NCBI GenBank assembly: GCA_022819855.1
Contig: JAJEGN010000005.1
Coordinates: 1-64,000 of the forward strand
Reading direction: 5' to 3'
DNA: 64,000 bases
From: Gammaproteobacteria bacterium
GTDB taxonomy: Bacteria; Pseudomonadota; Gammaproteobacteria; Steroidobacterales; Rariloculaceae
Under the pieces are notes generated by a model, which made no database searches, had not been told where the DNA came from, and saw only the letters and a program-made list of their open reading frames with translations. Position 1 is the first letter of the stretch; every line of letters begins with the position of its first letter. A program made the translations under genes and the position numbers. Below are positions 34,067 through 43,048 of this stretch, one piece after another.

Positions 34067-35041
34067 CTATCTGTTCTCCCATCCGGACGACCAGGGCGCT
34101 TGCGGATCGAGGTAGTACATGGCCGCCCAAATGCCAGCGAGTCTGCCTTCGCGAACGTAGAAGTACTCGGTCAGCAGGTTCCTTCGATTCGTATTCCCTT
34201 CGGGGCGGCGAAAAATCGTAGCACCAAACACGACGCCCGCAACCTCATCCACCAGCGGGAAGCGCCGCATCGTCGCTTCGGCGATCCCGTCGCGGAAGAT
34301 CTCGAAGCCCGCCACGCAGTCGCCGGAAATCTCCTCGTCGGCAAGCGATGGCGCCTCGTCATCGGCTTCCTCCACGGGTTCCGGCGGCGGGCCGCCGAGC
34401 GGCTGGCTCAGCGGACGATGCGTGACCTTGACGCCGTTCTCGACGCGTTCGCAGGTGTCGAAGTGCGGAATGTACTCGCCGTCATGATCCTGCAGCGCCT
34501 GGAAGTAGCCGTTCGCGATGGCGACCATCATGAACCGGGATGTCCGTTCGTCCATCGGCAGCACCTCTTCCGGGGGAGGCGGGTTCGCGGCAAGCCCGGC
34601 GGCATCCATGAGACCGAACTGTCCGTCGCGGGCGATGGTCCACTCCGCCTCGGTGACCACGCGGTCCTCGACGCGGATGCGCACGGAAACGATGTTGTCC
34701 GTGTCGCCTTCGCGCAGGTAGCCGAAGTAGGCGGCCTGTCCGGTCTCGGGATCCGCATAACGGCGCTGGACATCACCGTAGCCCGTCGTGTTCGCCCACG
34801 GTCCTTCACCAGGGCCGAAGTCGACGGCGTTCTCGGTTGCGCGGTGCTCAGGTGCGAGCATCGCTGCGGCCGGATCGTTCTCGAAGACCGCCTGCAGATA
34901 GATATCCAGATGTCCCCTCAGGCAGGCGCGATCACACTCGATGCGTTCACCGGGAGGGGTTGCGTGCCCATCCGCCGGTTCCTGACCGATGGCGCCCAAA
35001 CTCAGCATGAGCAGGCAGGTTGCCAGGGTCGTTCTGGTCAT
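34067..35041 (-). CDS. exported NTF2-like protein
   Basis: A 324-residue protein with signal peptide MTRTTLATCLLMLSLGAIGQ. Two ATGs lie 6 bases apart; the second (35041) is chosen because AAGGGAG directly abuts the first and is correctly spaced for the second. The mature part begins ECDRACLRGHLDIYLQAVFENDPAAAML, the CxxxCL-x-YL pattern of exported NTF2/SnoaL-like proteins. It probably contains two such units, the second near residues 150-190. It shares the operon with the DUF3500 gene, 17 bp upstream. Confidence 0.7.
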   Translation of the reverse strand: MTRTTLATCLLMLSLGAIGQEPADGHATPPGERIECDRACLRGHLDIYLQAVFENDPAAAMLAPEHRATENAVDFGPGEGPWANTTGYGDVQRRYADPETGQAAYFGYLREGDTDNIVSVRIRVEDRVVTEAEWTIARDGQFGLMDAAGLAANPPPPEEVLPMDERTSRFMMVAIANGYFQALQDHDGEYIPHFDTCERVENGVKVTHRPLSQPLGGPPPEPVEEADDEAPSLADEEISGDCVAGFEIFRDGIAEATMRRFPLVDEVAGVVFGATIFRRPEGNTNRRNLLTEYFYVREGRLAGIWAAMYYLDPQAPWSSGWENR

Positions 35042-35058
35042 CGTCATCTCCCTTGAGG

Positions 35059-36270
35059 TTATTGCGCAGACGCTTCGCCGCGCTCGACCTGCTCCTGCAA
35101 CTCTTCCATCAACGCCCTCACGTCCGGGTGGTTTTCGACGTAATGGATGCCGAGCCAGTCTTCGCCGTAGTCGTTGAGCGGATCGCGAACGATGGCGTGG
35201 ATGTGGTTGCGCGCCTCCCAGGCCAGCTCCAGTATCAGCCGCTCGCCGTGCACGCGGTAGTAGAAAAGGTCTTCCGGGTCGCCGACCGGGCCGCGCCAGG
35301 CGAACCAGAGTTCGTCCCAGCCGCTGTCGTCGATCGCCTGAAGCTGCGCCCGGGCGCCCTCGTATCCGGCGTTGCCGACGAACTCCATGACGAGCAGCCG
35401 CAGCAACAACTGCTGCTCGGGCGTCATCTCGGACGCCTTGAGACCTTCGAACGCCGACACGCCGTCGCGTCTGCCCGGACCCGTCAGGACGTCGAAAACG
35501 CGTTCCTCGCTGATGAGCGCCGTTTGCTGTTGCTCGGCGGTCAGAGATTCCATGAGATCGAAGCCGCGGGTGGTCTCGTGATAGAGCGGCGACCAGCCGG
35601 CCTCGACGCCGCGCCGGACCACCAGGGGCTGAGATCCCATGAACAGCGGCGTGAAGCCAACCCGGCCCTGCGCGACCGTGAAGCTGACGGCCAGGTGATG
35701 GCCGGTCAGCAGGAACGCCCACTCCCCATCGGTGTCCGGTTCGCCGAACAGCGAAACGTAGTAGTGATTGGCGCCGAAGATCACGGGCATGTCGCCGCTC
35801 GTTTCAACCGGCCCTCGACCGAAGCCGCCGACGTCGATGTTCATGAGGTTTTCGGGCGGGTCGGCATAGGTGTTGCCGAGGATTTCATCCATGTGAATGA
35901 CGCCGGCCACCTTCAGATAGCCCTGGCTCGACATCGCGGAGCGCAGCAAGTGGTGCAGGGCGATGCGCTGCGTCTCGCCGAGGTCTCCCGTGCGCAGCCC
36001 CGATCGCTGAACGATGCCATTGGGGAGATTCGACCAGTTGCCGCGGTTCTCGCTGTCCAGAGGCAGCGAAACGATTTCCCGTTGTGCGGCGGTGAGCGAG
36101 TCCAGAAAAGCCTGTGCGGCGAGGGTGACCCGCTGCGCCTCGCCGAATTCCTCGGGCAGGGCAATGTCGCCCGCGAACTGCGCCCGCGAATGGCCCGCAA
36201 AAAGCAATGCGGACAAGGCAACGGCACACATCGTCAAATTGTTGACCGGAGTACGGCGACACGAGTGCAT
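35059..36270 (-). CDS. exported DUF3500-family protein
   Basis: A 403-residue protein starting at ATG 36270 with GGGGGAG just upstream; signal peptide to about residue 31 (ALLFAGHSRA). It contains TGHHLAVSFTVAQGRVGFTPLFMGSQP and LAFL..L-type DSLTAAQREIVSLPLDSENRGNWSNLP, typical of DUF3500 proteins, which often occur with haem or peptide modification genes but have no proven role. The late segment GDPEDLFYYRVHGERLILELAW is also typical. First gene of the four-gene minus-strand operon; its promoter must lie in 36271-36470. Confidence 0.82.
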   Translation of the reverse strand: MHSCRRTPVNNLTMCAVALSALLFAGHSRAQFAGDIALPEEFGEAQRVTLAAQAFLDSLTAAQREIVSLPLDSENRGNWSNLPNGIVQRSGLRTGDLGETQRIALHHLLRSAMSSQGYLKVAGVIHMDEILGNTYADPPENLMNIDVGGFGRGPVETSGDMPVIFGANHYYVSLFGEPDTDGEWAFLLTGHHLAVSFTVAQGRVGFTPLFMGSQPLVVRRGVEAGWSPLYHETTRGFDLMESLTAEQQQTALISEERVFDVLTGPGRRDGVSAFEGLKASEMTPEQQLLLRLLVMEFVGNAGYEGARAQLQAIDDSGWDELWFAWRGPVGDPEDLFYYRVHGERLILELAWEARNHIHAIVRDPLNDYGEDWLGIHYVENHPDVRALMEELQEQVERGEASAQ

Positions 36271-36470
36271 GGCTCTCCCCCTTGTTGGTGTCGTTGTCGA
36301 GGCTGTCCGGACAACGGTGTGCGGGCGCAAGAGCGTAACCGGCTCATTTGCTCGCCCGCAAGCGTCGGTGGCTGACGGCGCGGGGGTTCGTCAGCCAATC
36401 CGAGGTGCACTCGTCGCGGTGGCCGCAGGGACGCGTGAAAGCGCTGGGTTGATTCCGTGACCGCGGAGGG

Positions 36471-36650
36471 TCAGTCCAAGAGCGGATCGGCAGGAGGTGG
36501 CAGCGCGTACTCGAGCTGGGTTTCGACGCGCGCCAACCGCTCGCGCACATCCGCGATGTCGCCGGCAACGCTGAACAATTGCCAGTACACGCCGCCCAGC
36601 GCGGCGAGAATCGCCATCAGCAGGGCGCGGTCGAGAACGCCGTTCTTCAT
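36471..36650 (-). CDS. 59-residue membrane microprotein with coiled coil
   Basis: A short gene whose product starts MKNGVLDRALLMAILAALGGVYWQLF, one predicted membrane helix (residues ~8-27), then a charged heptad-like helix VAGDIADVRERLARVETQLEYAL and a proline tail. The topology resembles small phage-lysis accessory or scaffold proteins, but no family is recognised. It is upstream of, and on the same strand as, the DUF3500 operon with a 200-bp gap, and divergent from the gene at 36924. Confidence 0.55.
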   Translation of the reverse strand: MKNGVLDRALLMAILAALGGVYWQLFSVAGDIADVRERLARVETQLEYALPPPADPLLD

Positions 36651-36923
36651 GCCGAGAACCGTAGCAAGCCCCGAAACGCAGCGTCAACGGAGCCATTCTC
36701 GGCGTTCGATCGAGTTTCTCCTTGCCGGGCAACCACACCTCAGAGCGTGGGCCACCTCCATTCGGCGCTGTGTTCCTGTGAAGTGTAGCTCGGGGTTGCG
36801 ATCAAGTCCGCCGACTTGCGGCCGTCCCGAAAAGGTGATTCAGTGACGCAACGCCAGCCGACCGTCGCGTGCCCGAAACAGTAGCGTAGCCATTGCGCCC
36901 CCCGATTGGCGAGGCCCTTACGG

Positions 36924-37499
36924 ATGAAGGCTCTGCTCCGAGAAAACCTGATCGTCGTCATCAGCGTCGCCTTACCTATCGTTGTGCTGGCGGTGTTTGG
37001 TGCTGCGGCCCTGATTCCGATGTGGCGCGTGGGCGAGCCCGCGTACGATGTCATTTTGACAAACGAGTTGAGAGTCGCCTCCGCGGGCATCGCAGTAAAT
37101 GTCATTGATGAGCGCGTGCGAGTACGCGTCACGGCAAGCCGTCGCTTTGGTCAAAGGTCAATGCCAAGGCTCTTTGTCTTCGATACGCAAACCCGGGCGC
37201 TGGATGAGATTCCGATCAACATGCCAAGCGACGTGTCGACGCTGCGGCTCGGAGACGAACTGCCGATTCCGCGGCTTGCAGACGTTCGCGTGGATCCATC
37301 CTGGAATTCGGCTGACGGCTGGCGATACGAACAACCCACTCGCACTCGCAGCACGACGATATTCACGGGGCTATTCGGTAATAGTGGTCGCGGTTCTGTT
37401 GGGAGACTCGTCAAGGATGGCGCGGTCATCGCGTTGCCCGGGGAGGACAGTCCCTACAGTGACCGGAGATATCGGTTCCATGGTTGGATCGTGGAGTAG
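36924..37499 (+). CDS. membrane-anchored protein, partner of the DUF2157-like protein
   Basis: A 191-residue protein with an N-terminal transmembrane segment (ENLIVVISVALPIVVLAVFGAAALI) and a soluble part that begins YDVILTNELRVA and ends FHGWIVE. It lies 69 bp before the DUF2157-like gene and the two are very likely co-transcribed. DUF2157 proteins commonly travel with a GDYXXLXY-type or similar single-pass protein; this one may fill that place although the GDYXXLXY motif itself is not present. Function unknown. Confidence 0.65.
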   Translation: MKALLRENLIVVISVALPIVVLAVFGAAALIPMWRVGEPAYDVILTNELRVASAGIAVNVIDERVRVRVTASRRFGQRSMPRLFVFDTQTRALDEIPINMPSDVSTLRLGDELPIPRLADVRVDPSWNSADGWRYEQPTRTRSTTIFTGLFGNSGRGSVGRLVKDGAVIALPGEDSPYSDRRYRFHGWIVE

Positions 37500-37568
37500 G
37501 CTCGCCGTGTGCACGTCTTTCGTGGTCAGGAGCGAACTCGGAACGGGTGGAGTTTCAGGCCGGGCGAC

Positions 37569-38504
37569 ATGAGCGATCGAGAACAGGGACTCGAGCAAAT
37601 TGTCGCTCTCGCGCGCCAGCACGGTTTGAGCAGCGCCGAGATCGGCGCGGCGCTGGCCGAAACGCGTTCGGATTCGCAGCGTAGAGCTACGGGTATCGCT
37701 GGCCGCGTCCTGGCGGCTTTGGGAGGGATTCTCGTTCTGGCGGGGATCAGCGTTCTCGTTTCTTTCAATTGGGACGCGTTCAACTCGGCCGCGCGCATAA
37801 TCATCACGCTGGGTACGGGAATCGCTGTCTTTGTCATCGCGCTCCTGGCCATGCGCGACGAGAAGTACCGAGCTACCAGAACGCCCTTGTTCCTGGTTGC
37901 CGCAGCCCTGCAGCCGATCGGCATGCTGGTCGCGATGGATGAGCTTTTCAGCGGCGGAGACTGGCGTCAGGCGGTACTGATCACCGCAGGCGTCATGCTG
38001 CTGCAGCAGGGCGCCGTGTTCTGGCAATACCGAACGGCGGTGCTGCTCTCCACGACGATAGTCTTCTCGTTGGGCTTTCTCGGAGTCGGACTCGAGCTGC
38101 TCGACGCACGCCAAGAGTACATTGCCATTGTGCTGGGCGCCGGACTGGTTGGGTTGTCTATCGGGCTGCGAAACACTGTTTATCGGCCCACGTTGGCGCT
38201 TTGGTACGTGCTTGGCACGGTAGCTTTCTATGGCGGACTTTTCACTGCGCTCGAAAACACGCCCATTGACCTGCTGTACGCCGTTGTTGCGTGCGGGGGG
38301 CTCGTGCTCAGCACTTATGTTCAAAGCAGGATCGTGCTGTTCGGCAGCACGATCGCGCTTCTTGGGTACATCGGCTATTTCACGGACCGATACTTCGTCG
38401 ATTCCATCGGCTGGCCGCTGGCCTTGATCATGCTCGGGCTGATTCTCGTCGGCCTGAGCTTGTTGGCCGTGAGACTCGACCGCCGCCACATCGCCGGAAA
38501 GTGA
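37569..38504 (+). CDS. DUF2157-like multi-pass membrane protein
   Basis: A 311-residue protein starting MSDREQGLEQIVALARQHGLSSAEIGAAL, a cytoplasmic helical domain with the DUF2157 look, followed by about ten hydrophobic segments from VLAALGGILVLAGISVLVSFNWDAF onward (GGILVLAGISVLVSFNW is typical). The role is unknown. The GTG at 37509 is an alternative start but adds residues unlike the family. The stop overlaps the probable GTG start of the TonB receptor gene as GTGA. Confidence 0.8.
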   Translation: MSDREQGLEQIVALARQHGLSSAEIGAALAETRSDSQRRATGIAGRVLAALGGILVLAGISVLVSFNWDAFNSAARIIITLGTGIAVFVIALLAMRDEKYRATRTPLFLVAAALQPIGMLVAMDELFSGGDWRQAVLITAGVMLLQQGAVFWQYRTAVLLSTTIVFSLGFLGVGLELLDARQEYIAIVLGAGLVGLSIGLRNTVYRPTLALWYVLGTVAFYGGLFTALENTPIDLLYAVVACGGLVLSTYVQSRIVLFGSTIALLGYIGYFTDRYFVDSIGWPLALIMLGLILVGLSLLAVRLDRRHIAGK

Positions 38505-41047
38505 ACTGCGCCGGAGCGCCGGCAGGCAATAGGCAAACAGCGTTGCCGCCCGATCTCTCCATTCGTAGCTCCACCACGCGTCCCGCCTGCGCTGCCTTCG
38601 CCTTGGGCTTTCTGACCGCAGCGGCGCCCACCCTCGCCCAGCAAAACGTCCTGGAGGAAGTCGTGGTGCGCGGTGAGCTCCGCAGTCAGCCCGGCGAAGC
38701 GGTCGATTCCGTGTTCGGCTTCGGAAAGTCGCTGCTCGAGACGCCGCGGTCGGTCTCCAGCGTCAGCGGGGAGATGATCCGGCGCTTCGACATGCGCGAC
38801 ATCGACGAGCTCGTGGCGCTGGCGCCCGGCACCTACACGCAGTCGTTCTTCGGCGTGGCGGGCTCGCTCGACATCCGCGGCACGCCGGGGGAAAGCTACT
38901 TTCGCGGCATGCGGCGGCTCGCCAATCGCGGCAACTACCCGACTCCCATCGGCGCCTCCAACCGCATCGACATCGTGCGAGGTCCGGCATCGCCGATCTT
39001 CGGGCCGGCCAAGATGGGTGGCTACATGAACTTCACGCCACGTTCAGCGCGGGTCGAGGAATCCGGCGCCTTGCTGCCGGAGCCCGTCGGCGGCGTCGAA
39101 CTCGGCGCCGGAAGCTGGACCAAGCGCACGCTGAGCGGCGAGGTCGGCGGACCGGCGCGGCTCGGGGGCAGGGCCTTCGGCTACTACCTGTACGGCGAGC
39201 GCGAGGACTCCGGAAGCTACTACCGGGACAGCGTCGGCCTCGATCAGAACCTCGTACAGGCGTCGTTCGATGTCGATGCCACCGACCGCGTGCACCTGGA
39301 GTTCGGCGCCATGCTCCACGAGGTCGGCGTCACCGAGGTGGCGGGCTGGAACCGCCTGACCCAGGACCTCATCGACCATGGCATCTACATCACGGGCAGC
39401 CCGCCGCCGCTCGATGCCAACGGCGACGGGCACATTTCCCACCAGGAATTCGATGTCGACGGAGACGGCTTCAGCGACCTCAATCCCTTCGCCGCCGGCC
39501 TCGTGTCAGGCATCCGGTCCCCGCTAACGCGTCCATCCGACGCCGGAGACGCCTGCGCCATCGGCGAAACGACCGTCTTCGACTGCCATCCCGACCTGCT
39601 CGGGCTGGTGGACCCGGGTCTGGCGATGCTCGACGGCAGCCAGGTGCTGGTGAGCCCCGACGATGTCATCCACACGGATGTCGTCACGCTCTACTTCGAT
39701 GTGCTCGTCGACCGGCAAGGCGGCCGCTGGGAGTGGAAGAACCAGCTTTTCTACGAGTCCTACGACAACTTCAACCAGGCGAGCTACGGCTTCTCCCAGT
39801 TTCACGACACCTGGGTGATCGAGGACAAGCTCGTGGCCCAGGCATTGTTCCGTCCGGCCGGGGCGACGGTGGACCTGCAATGGTCGCCGTCCGTGCGCTA
39901 CACGAACTTCCACCACGCCAACGACTACACGAACGAGTACTTTGACCGCCGCGACCTGACGAGGCCGGAGAGCGCGCTAAACACGCGGTGGCTCGCGACC
40001 GAAATTGGCCGCGACTACACGGAGTACTACCTGGGCGACTACCTGAACCTGGGCCTCGCAGGGCTCGCGGACATCACTTGGGACAACGGCTTCGGCCTGC
40101 TCGCAGGCCTCCGCTACGACGTCATCGACATGGAGAGCCGCTCACCGCTCGACAAGCTGCTGCTGCCGAGCTCCAACCACCAGTGCCTGCCGTCGGCGCC
40201 GGACTGCGTGGTCACCGAAGCGTCAAAGTCCGTCAGCGGCGCGTCGTGGAACCTGAGCCTGAGCTGGGTGAGCGAAAACGGCCTGACGCCGTACCTGACC
40301 GCCTCGCGCCAGTCCACGGTCATCGCCGGGCAGGGCGCGGAACTCTCAACGGCAAACGTGCTGAGCAGCGGCGCCTTCGACAGCTCCGAACTGCTCGAAG
40401 CGGGTCTCAAGGGCAGCCTGTTCTTCAATGCGCTCTATTTCGCGATAGCGCGCTATCGGCAGGAACGCACCGACTACAACGCCCAATCGATCGTCAACAA
40501 CCAGGCGACACGCACCGACGGCATCGAATTCGAGATGCGCTGGATCCCCGGGCCGAGCTGGCTCTTCACCCTGAGCTACACCGACATGGAGGCGATCAAC
40601 CTCAACACGCTCGCCAACGGCGGACGCTACAGCTACATCGGCGCCGACGACATCCCCGGCGTTGCGCCGGAAGCCTTCTACGGTGGAGCCCTCGGCGGCA
40701 TCGTCACGGTCGATGGCGAGGACGCCGCCCGCCGCGCAGGGATGCCGCGCAATGTGTTGGCGCTTACCGGCACCTACAACTTCGGCAACGGCGTCGCGAT
40801 CAGCACAAGCGCGGTCGATGTCGATGCCGTCGCTTCGGGATTGTCGGGGGCGGTGACGCTGCCGGCCTATACGCTGCTCAACCTCGGCGTGGTCGTCGAC
40901 CGGGGTCCCTGGACCTTCAACCTCACCGCTCGAAACATCACCGACGAACGCTACTTCCGGGCGAACTTTCCGAACCTCTACGGCAGCGTCATCGCGCTGC
41001 CGGAGTTGCCGAGGCACTACCGGGCTTACGTGGAGTATCGGTGGTAA
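38501..41047 (+). CDS. TonB-dependent outer-membrane receptor
   Basis: A 22-stranded outer-membrane transporter driven by TonB. The 848-residue product has a signal peptide ending TAAAPTLAQQ, then a plug domain with EEVVVRGELR, RSVSSVSGEMIRRFDMRDIDELVALAPGTYT, DIRGTPGESYFRGMRR and RIDIVRGPASPIFGPAKMGGYMNFTPRSAR, and the barrel ending LPRHYRAYVEYRW (terminal aromatic). There is no ATG before the signal peptide; GTG 38501, overlapping the previous stop, is the likely start. Residues 305-316 form a canonical EF-hand-like loop (DANGDGHISHQE) in a surface region, followed by DVDGDG. The ligand is unknown; the siderophore-receptor class is most likely. Confidence 0.9.
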   Translation: MNCAGAPAGNRQTALPPDLSIRSSTTRPACAAFALGFLTAAAPTLAQQNVLEEVVVRGELRSQPGEAVDSVFGFGKSLLETPRSVSSVSGEMIRRFDMRDIDELVALAPGTYTQSFFGVAGSLDIRGTPGESYFRGMRRLANRGNYPTPIGASNRIDIVRGPASPIFGPAKMGGYMNFTPRSARVEESGALLPEPVGGVELGAGSWTKRTLSGEVGGPARLGGRAFGYYLYGEREDSGSYYRDSVGLDQNLVQASFDVDATDRVHLEFGAMLHEVGVTEVAGWNRLTQDLIDHGIYITGSPPPLDANGDGHISHQEFDVDGDGFSDLNPFAAGLVSGIRSPLTRPSDAGDACAIGETTVFDCHPDLLGLVDPGLAMLDGSQVLVSPDDVIHTDVVTLYFDVLVDRQGGRWEWKNQLFYESYDNFNQASYGFSQFHDTWVIEDKLVAQALFRPAGATVDLQWSPSVRYTNFHHANDYTNEYFDRRDLTRPESALNTRWLATEIGRDYTEYYLGDYLNLGLAGLADITWDNGFGLLAGLRYDVIDMESRSPLDKLLLPSSNHQCLPSAPDCVVTEASKSVSGASWNLSLSWVSENGLTPYLTASRQSTVIAGQGAELSTANVLSSGAFDSSELLEAGLKGSLFFNALYFAIARYRQERTDYNAQSIVNNQATRTDGIEFEMRWIPGPSWLFTLSYTDMEAINLNTLANGGRYSYIGADDIPGVAPEAFYGGALGGIVTVDGEDAARRAGMPRNVLALTGTYNFGNGVAISTSAVDVDAVASGLSGAVTLPAYTLLNLGVVVDRGPWTFNLTARNITDERYFRANFPNLYGSVIALPELPRHYRAYVEYRW

Positions 41048-41203
41048 CGCGCAGGTACGCGAGCCTCCCGAATTGTGTGGAATTCGCCGAAAAACTTGGA
41101 TAGCGGCACCCGGGGCATTCTGGTAGCTTCCCCGCAGCCAGGACCGCCGCGATATCTCCGTGAGTTCGCGGTAAGCCGTTGGGCGCTGCGTGTCCAGGCG
41201 GCA

Positions 41204-41255
41204 ATTTTCGGTTGACCCAAATATACTCATGAGTTATTTTCGGTAAACCAAAATA
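41204..41255. promoter_or_regulatory. double operator-like repeat upstream of the AAA ATPase gene
   Basis: Two copies of a sequence beginning ATTTTCGGT start at 41204 and 41236, exactly 32 bp apart, and continue with partial identity through CATG. Each is also an imperfect inverted repeat; the second reads TTATTTT(C)GGT-AA-ACCAAAATAA. They lie directly before the start codon at 41261 in an otherwise gene-free 213-bp gap, as expected for an autoregulatory operator. The plus-strand promoter probably overlaps them. Confidence 0.5.
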
Positions 41256-41260
41256 AATTC

Positions 41261-42415
41261 ATGCTACCGATGCATGACCTGACGCGCCATCGCTATATCG
41301 CCGACAGTTGCCGCCGGGACCTCGGCGAAAAGCTGGTTTTCATCGGCGGACCCCGGCAGGTGGGCAAGACCACGCTGGCGCTCCACTTGCTTGGCAGCGA
41401 GCGAGGCGCGGGACATCCGGACTACCTGAACTGGGACGTCGCGAGGCACCGTCAACGGATACTCACAGGCGAACTGCCGACCGGCAAGCTGCTGGTCTTT
41501 GATGAAATCCACAAGTTCGCCCGCTGGCGCACGCTGCTCAAGGGCTTTTTCGACGAGCATTTCCCGGAGCGCACCGCCCTGGTCACGGGCTCTGCCAGGC
41601 TGGACCACTATCGCAAGGGCGGAGACTCCCTGCAGGGGCGCTATCACTATTACCGCCTGCATCCCTACTCCCTCATGGAAATGAACTCCGCTCCCGGCCG
41701 CGACGACCTTGAGGCATTGCTGCGCTTCGGGGGCTTTCCGGAGCCGCTGGCCCGCCAGAACGCCACGCACTGCCGACGCTGGCAGCGCGAACGCCATTCG
41801 CGTGTGTTCGCGGACGACCTGACGAGCCTGGAGCGCGTCAACGAAGTGAGCCTGCTGGAGTTGCTGTTCGCTGCCCTGCCGGCGCGGGTCGGTTCGCCCC
41901 TGTCGCTACAGGCGCTGCGGCAGGAGTTGCAGGTATCGCACCACTCGATCCGCCGCTGGCTCGATATCTTCGACAACCTCTACCTGACGTTCCGCGTCGC
42001 CCCTTACGGCGCGCCCAGGGTGCGTGCCGTCAAGAAGGAGCAGAAACTCTATCTGTGGGACTGGTCGGTGCTCGAGGACGTCGGCGCGCGCTTCGAGAAC
42101 CTCGTGGCCGCGCAGTTGCTGAAGTTCTGCCACCACCGGGAGGATACCGAAGGGTTCGCGATGGAGCTGCGCTACCTGCGCGACACGGACCGGCGCGAAG
42201 TGGATTTCGTGGTCCTGCAGGATCGGCGGCCGCTCTTTGCCGTGGAATGCAAGGCCGGTGACAAAGCGGCGTCGCCGCACCTGCGGTACTTCCGCGACCG
42301 CACCGAAATCCCCGCTTTGTACCAGGTGCACCTCGGCAGCGCCGACTATCAGGCGGCAAGGAACATTCGCGTGGCGCCGTTTACTACGTTTGTCGGCGAG
42401 CTCGGGATGCCGTGA
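41261..42415 (+). CDS. AAA_14 ATPase with DUF4143-like C-terminus
   Basis: A 384-residue protein of the family fused from an ATPase (AAA_14), a winged-helix-like middle and a restriction-enzyme-like C-terminal domain. Walker A is GGPRQVGKTTLA (residues ~30-41), Walker B is LLVFDEIHKFARW, and the sensor segment is LVTGSARLDHYRKGGDSLQGRYHYYRLHPYSL. The C-terminal part LRYLRDTDRREVDFVVLQDRRPLFAVECKAGD carries the D-x(n)-E-x-K pattern of PD-(D/E)XK nucleases. The role of this family is unproven; it is common in mobile and defence regions. Confidence 0.88.
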   Translation: MLPMHDLTRHRYIADSCRRDLGEKLVFIGGPRQVGKTTLALHLLGSERGAGHPDYLNWDVARHRQRILTGELPTGKLLVFDEIHKFARWRTLLKGFFDEHFPERTALVTGSARLDHYRKGGDSLQGRYHYYRLHPYSLMEMNSAPGRDDLEALLRFGGFPEPLARQNATHCRRWQRERHSRVFADDLTSLERVNEVSLLELLFAALPARVGSPLSLQALRQELQVSHHSIRRWLDIFDNLYLTFRVAPYGAPRVRAVKKEQKLYLWDWSVLEDVGARFENLVAAQLLKFCHHREDTEGFAMELRYLRDTDRREVDFVVLQDRRPLFAVECKAGDKAASPHLRYFRDRTEIPALYQVHLGSADYQAARNIRVAPFTTFVGELGMP

Positions 42416-42576
42416 GAGTGCCGGCTCAGTGCCGCGCCTTGGGTCCGCCGCTCGCGCACCGGCCGTTGGACCTGACCCGCCCGGTAGCTGGCCTTTGCAA
42501 CCAGCTCGACCGCAAGATCGGTCAGGCCAGCCTCGCCGTCGCGAGGCAGCATCGGTTCCATCGCCGATGTCATCAT
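42416..42576 (-). pseudogene. possible 5' remnant of a Fic-family gene
   Basis: Reading leftward from about 42576 gives MEPMLPRDGEAGLTDLAVELVAKA followed by SYRAGQV, which resembles the start of Fic (AMP-transferase) proteins, where a helix with LxGQLHP precedes the catalytic domain. After about 35 residues the reading loses family character and runs into the ATPase gene on the other strand. No Fic catalytic motif (HPFxxGNGR) is present. The assignment is weak. Confidence 0.28.
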
Positions 42577-42598
42577 AGTGCCGCATCGATCGCCGGTT

Positions 42599-43048
42599 TT
42601 ATTGCCGGTTTACAATCTCGACATCTGTGAAGCACGCAAAGTCGCTGATGTTTTCCGTAACCAGGAAACGGATTCCGTGCGCGGACATGGTGGCTACGAT
42701 ATTGGCGTCATGAAACCGTTTTCCGCGCAGTTGATGCGTCAAACCCAGCCGGCGCAAGCTGTTCGCGACCGCAACGGGCTCTTCGTACAGACCGATGTAG
42801 CGCAGAAACGCCGTCACGTTGTCGGCGGCATCGCGCGTGTCAAGACCCAAGCCGTTCGCGTCAACCGGCCGGGTCGCCACTACCAGGTACTCTCGCAACA
42901 CCTGTCCACTCGTCGCGAGATGCAGGCCGCGCGAGCCTGATTCCGCAATGAGCTGACGCGCCGCATTGTGATTCGGGCGCGACTCGTCCGTAGCGGTCAG
43001 AAGAATGTTGGTGTCAACGAAGACGAGGTCACCGACCTTCGGGACCAT
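42599..43048 (-). CDS. VapC-type PIN-domain toxin
   Basis: Predicted RNase of a type II toxin-antitoxin pair. From ATG 43048 (ATG 43057 is also possible) the 149-residue protein starts MVPKVGDLVFVDTNILLTATDESRPNH, with the first PIN aspartate in VFVDTNILL; it has a glutamate in LREYLVVATRP and the third acidic site in KRFHDANIVATMSAHG, ending with FLVTENISDFACF. All catalytic positions are present. It overlaps the antitoxin gene by 20 bases. Confidence 0.88.
   Translation of the reverse strand: MVPKVGDLVFVDTNILLTATDESRPNHNAARQLIAESGSRGLHLATSGQVLREYLVVATRPVDANGLGLDTRDAADNVTAFLRYIGLYEEPVAVANSLRRLGLTHQLRGKRFHDANIVATMSAHGIRFLVTENISDFACFTDVEIVNRQ

Noticed and set aside
32164-41260. A Tn7-like transposon after glmS
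   Set aside because: No tnsA-E genes and no Tn7-type end repeats were seen; only the target site and a broken toxin suggest it.
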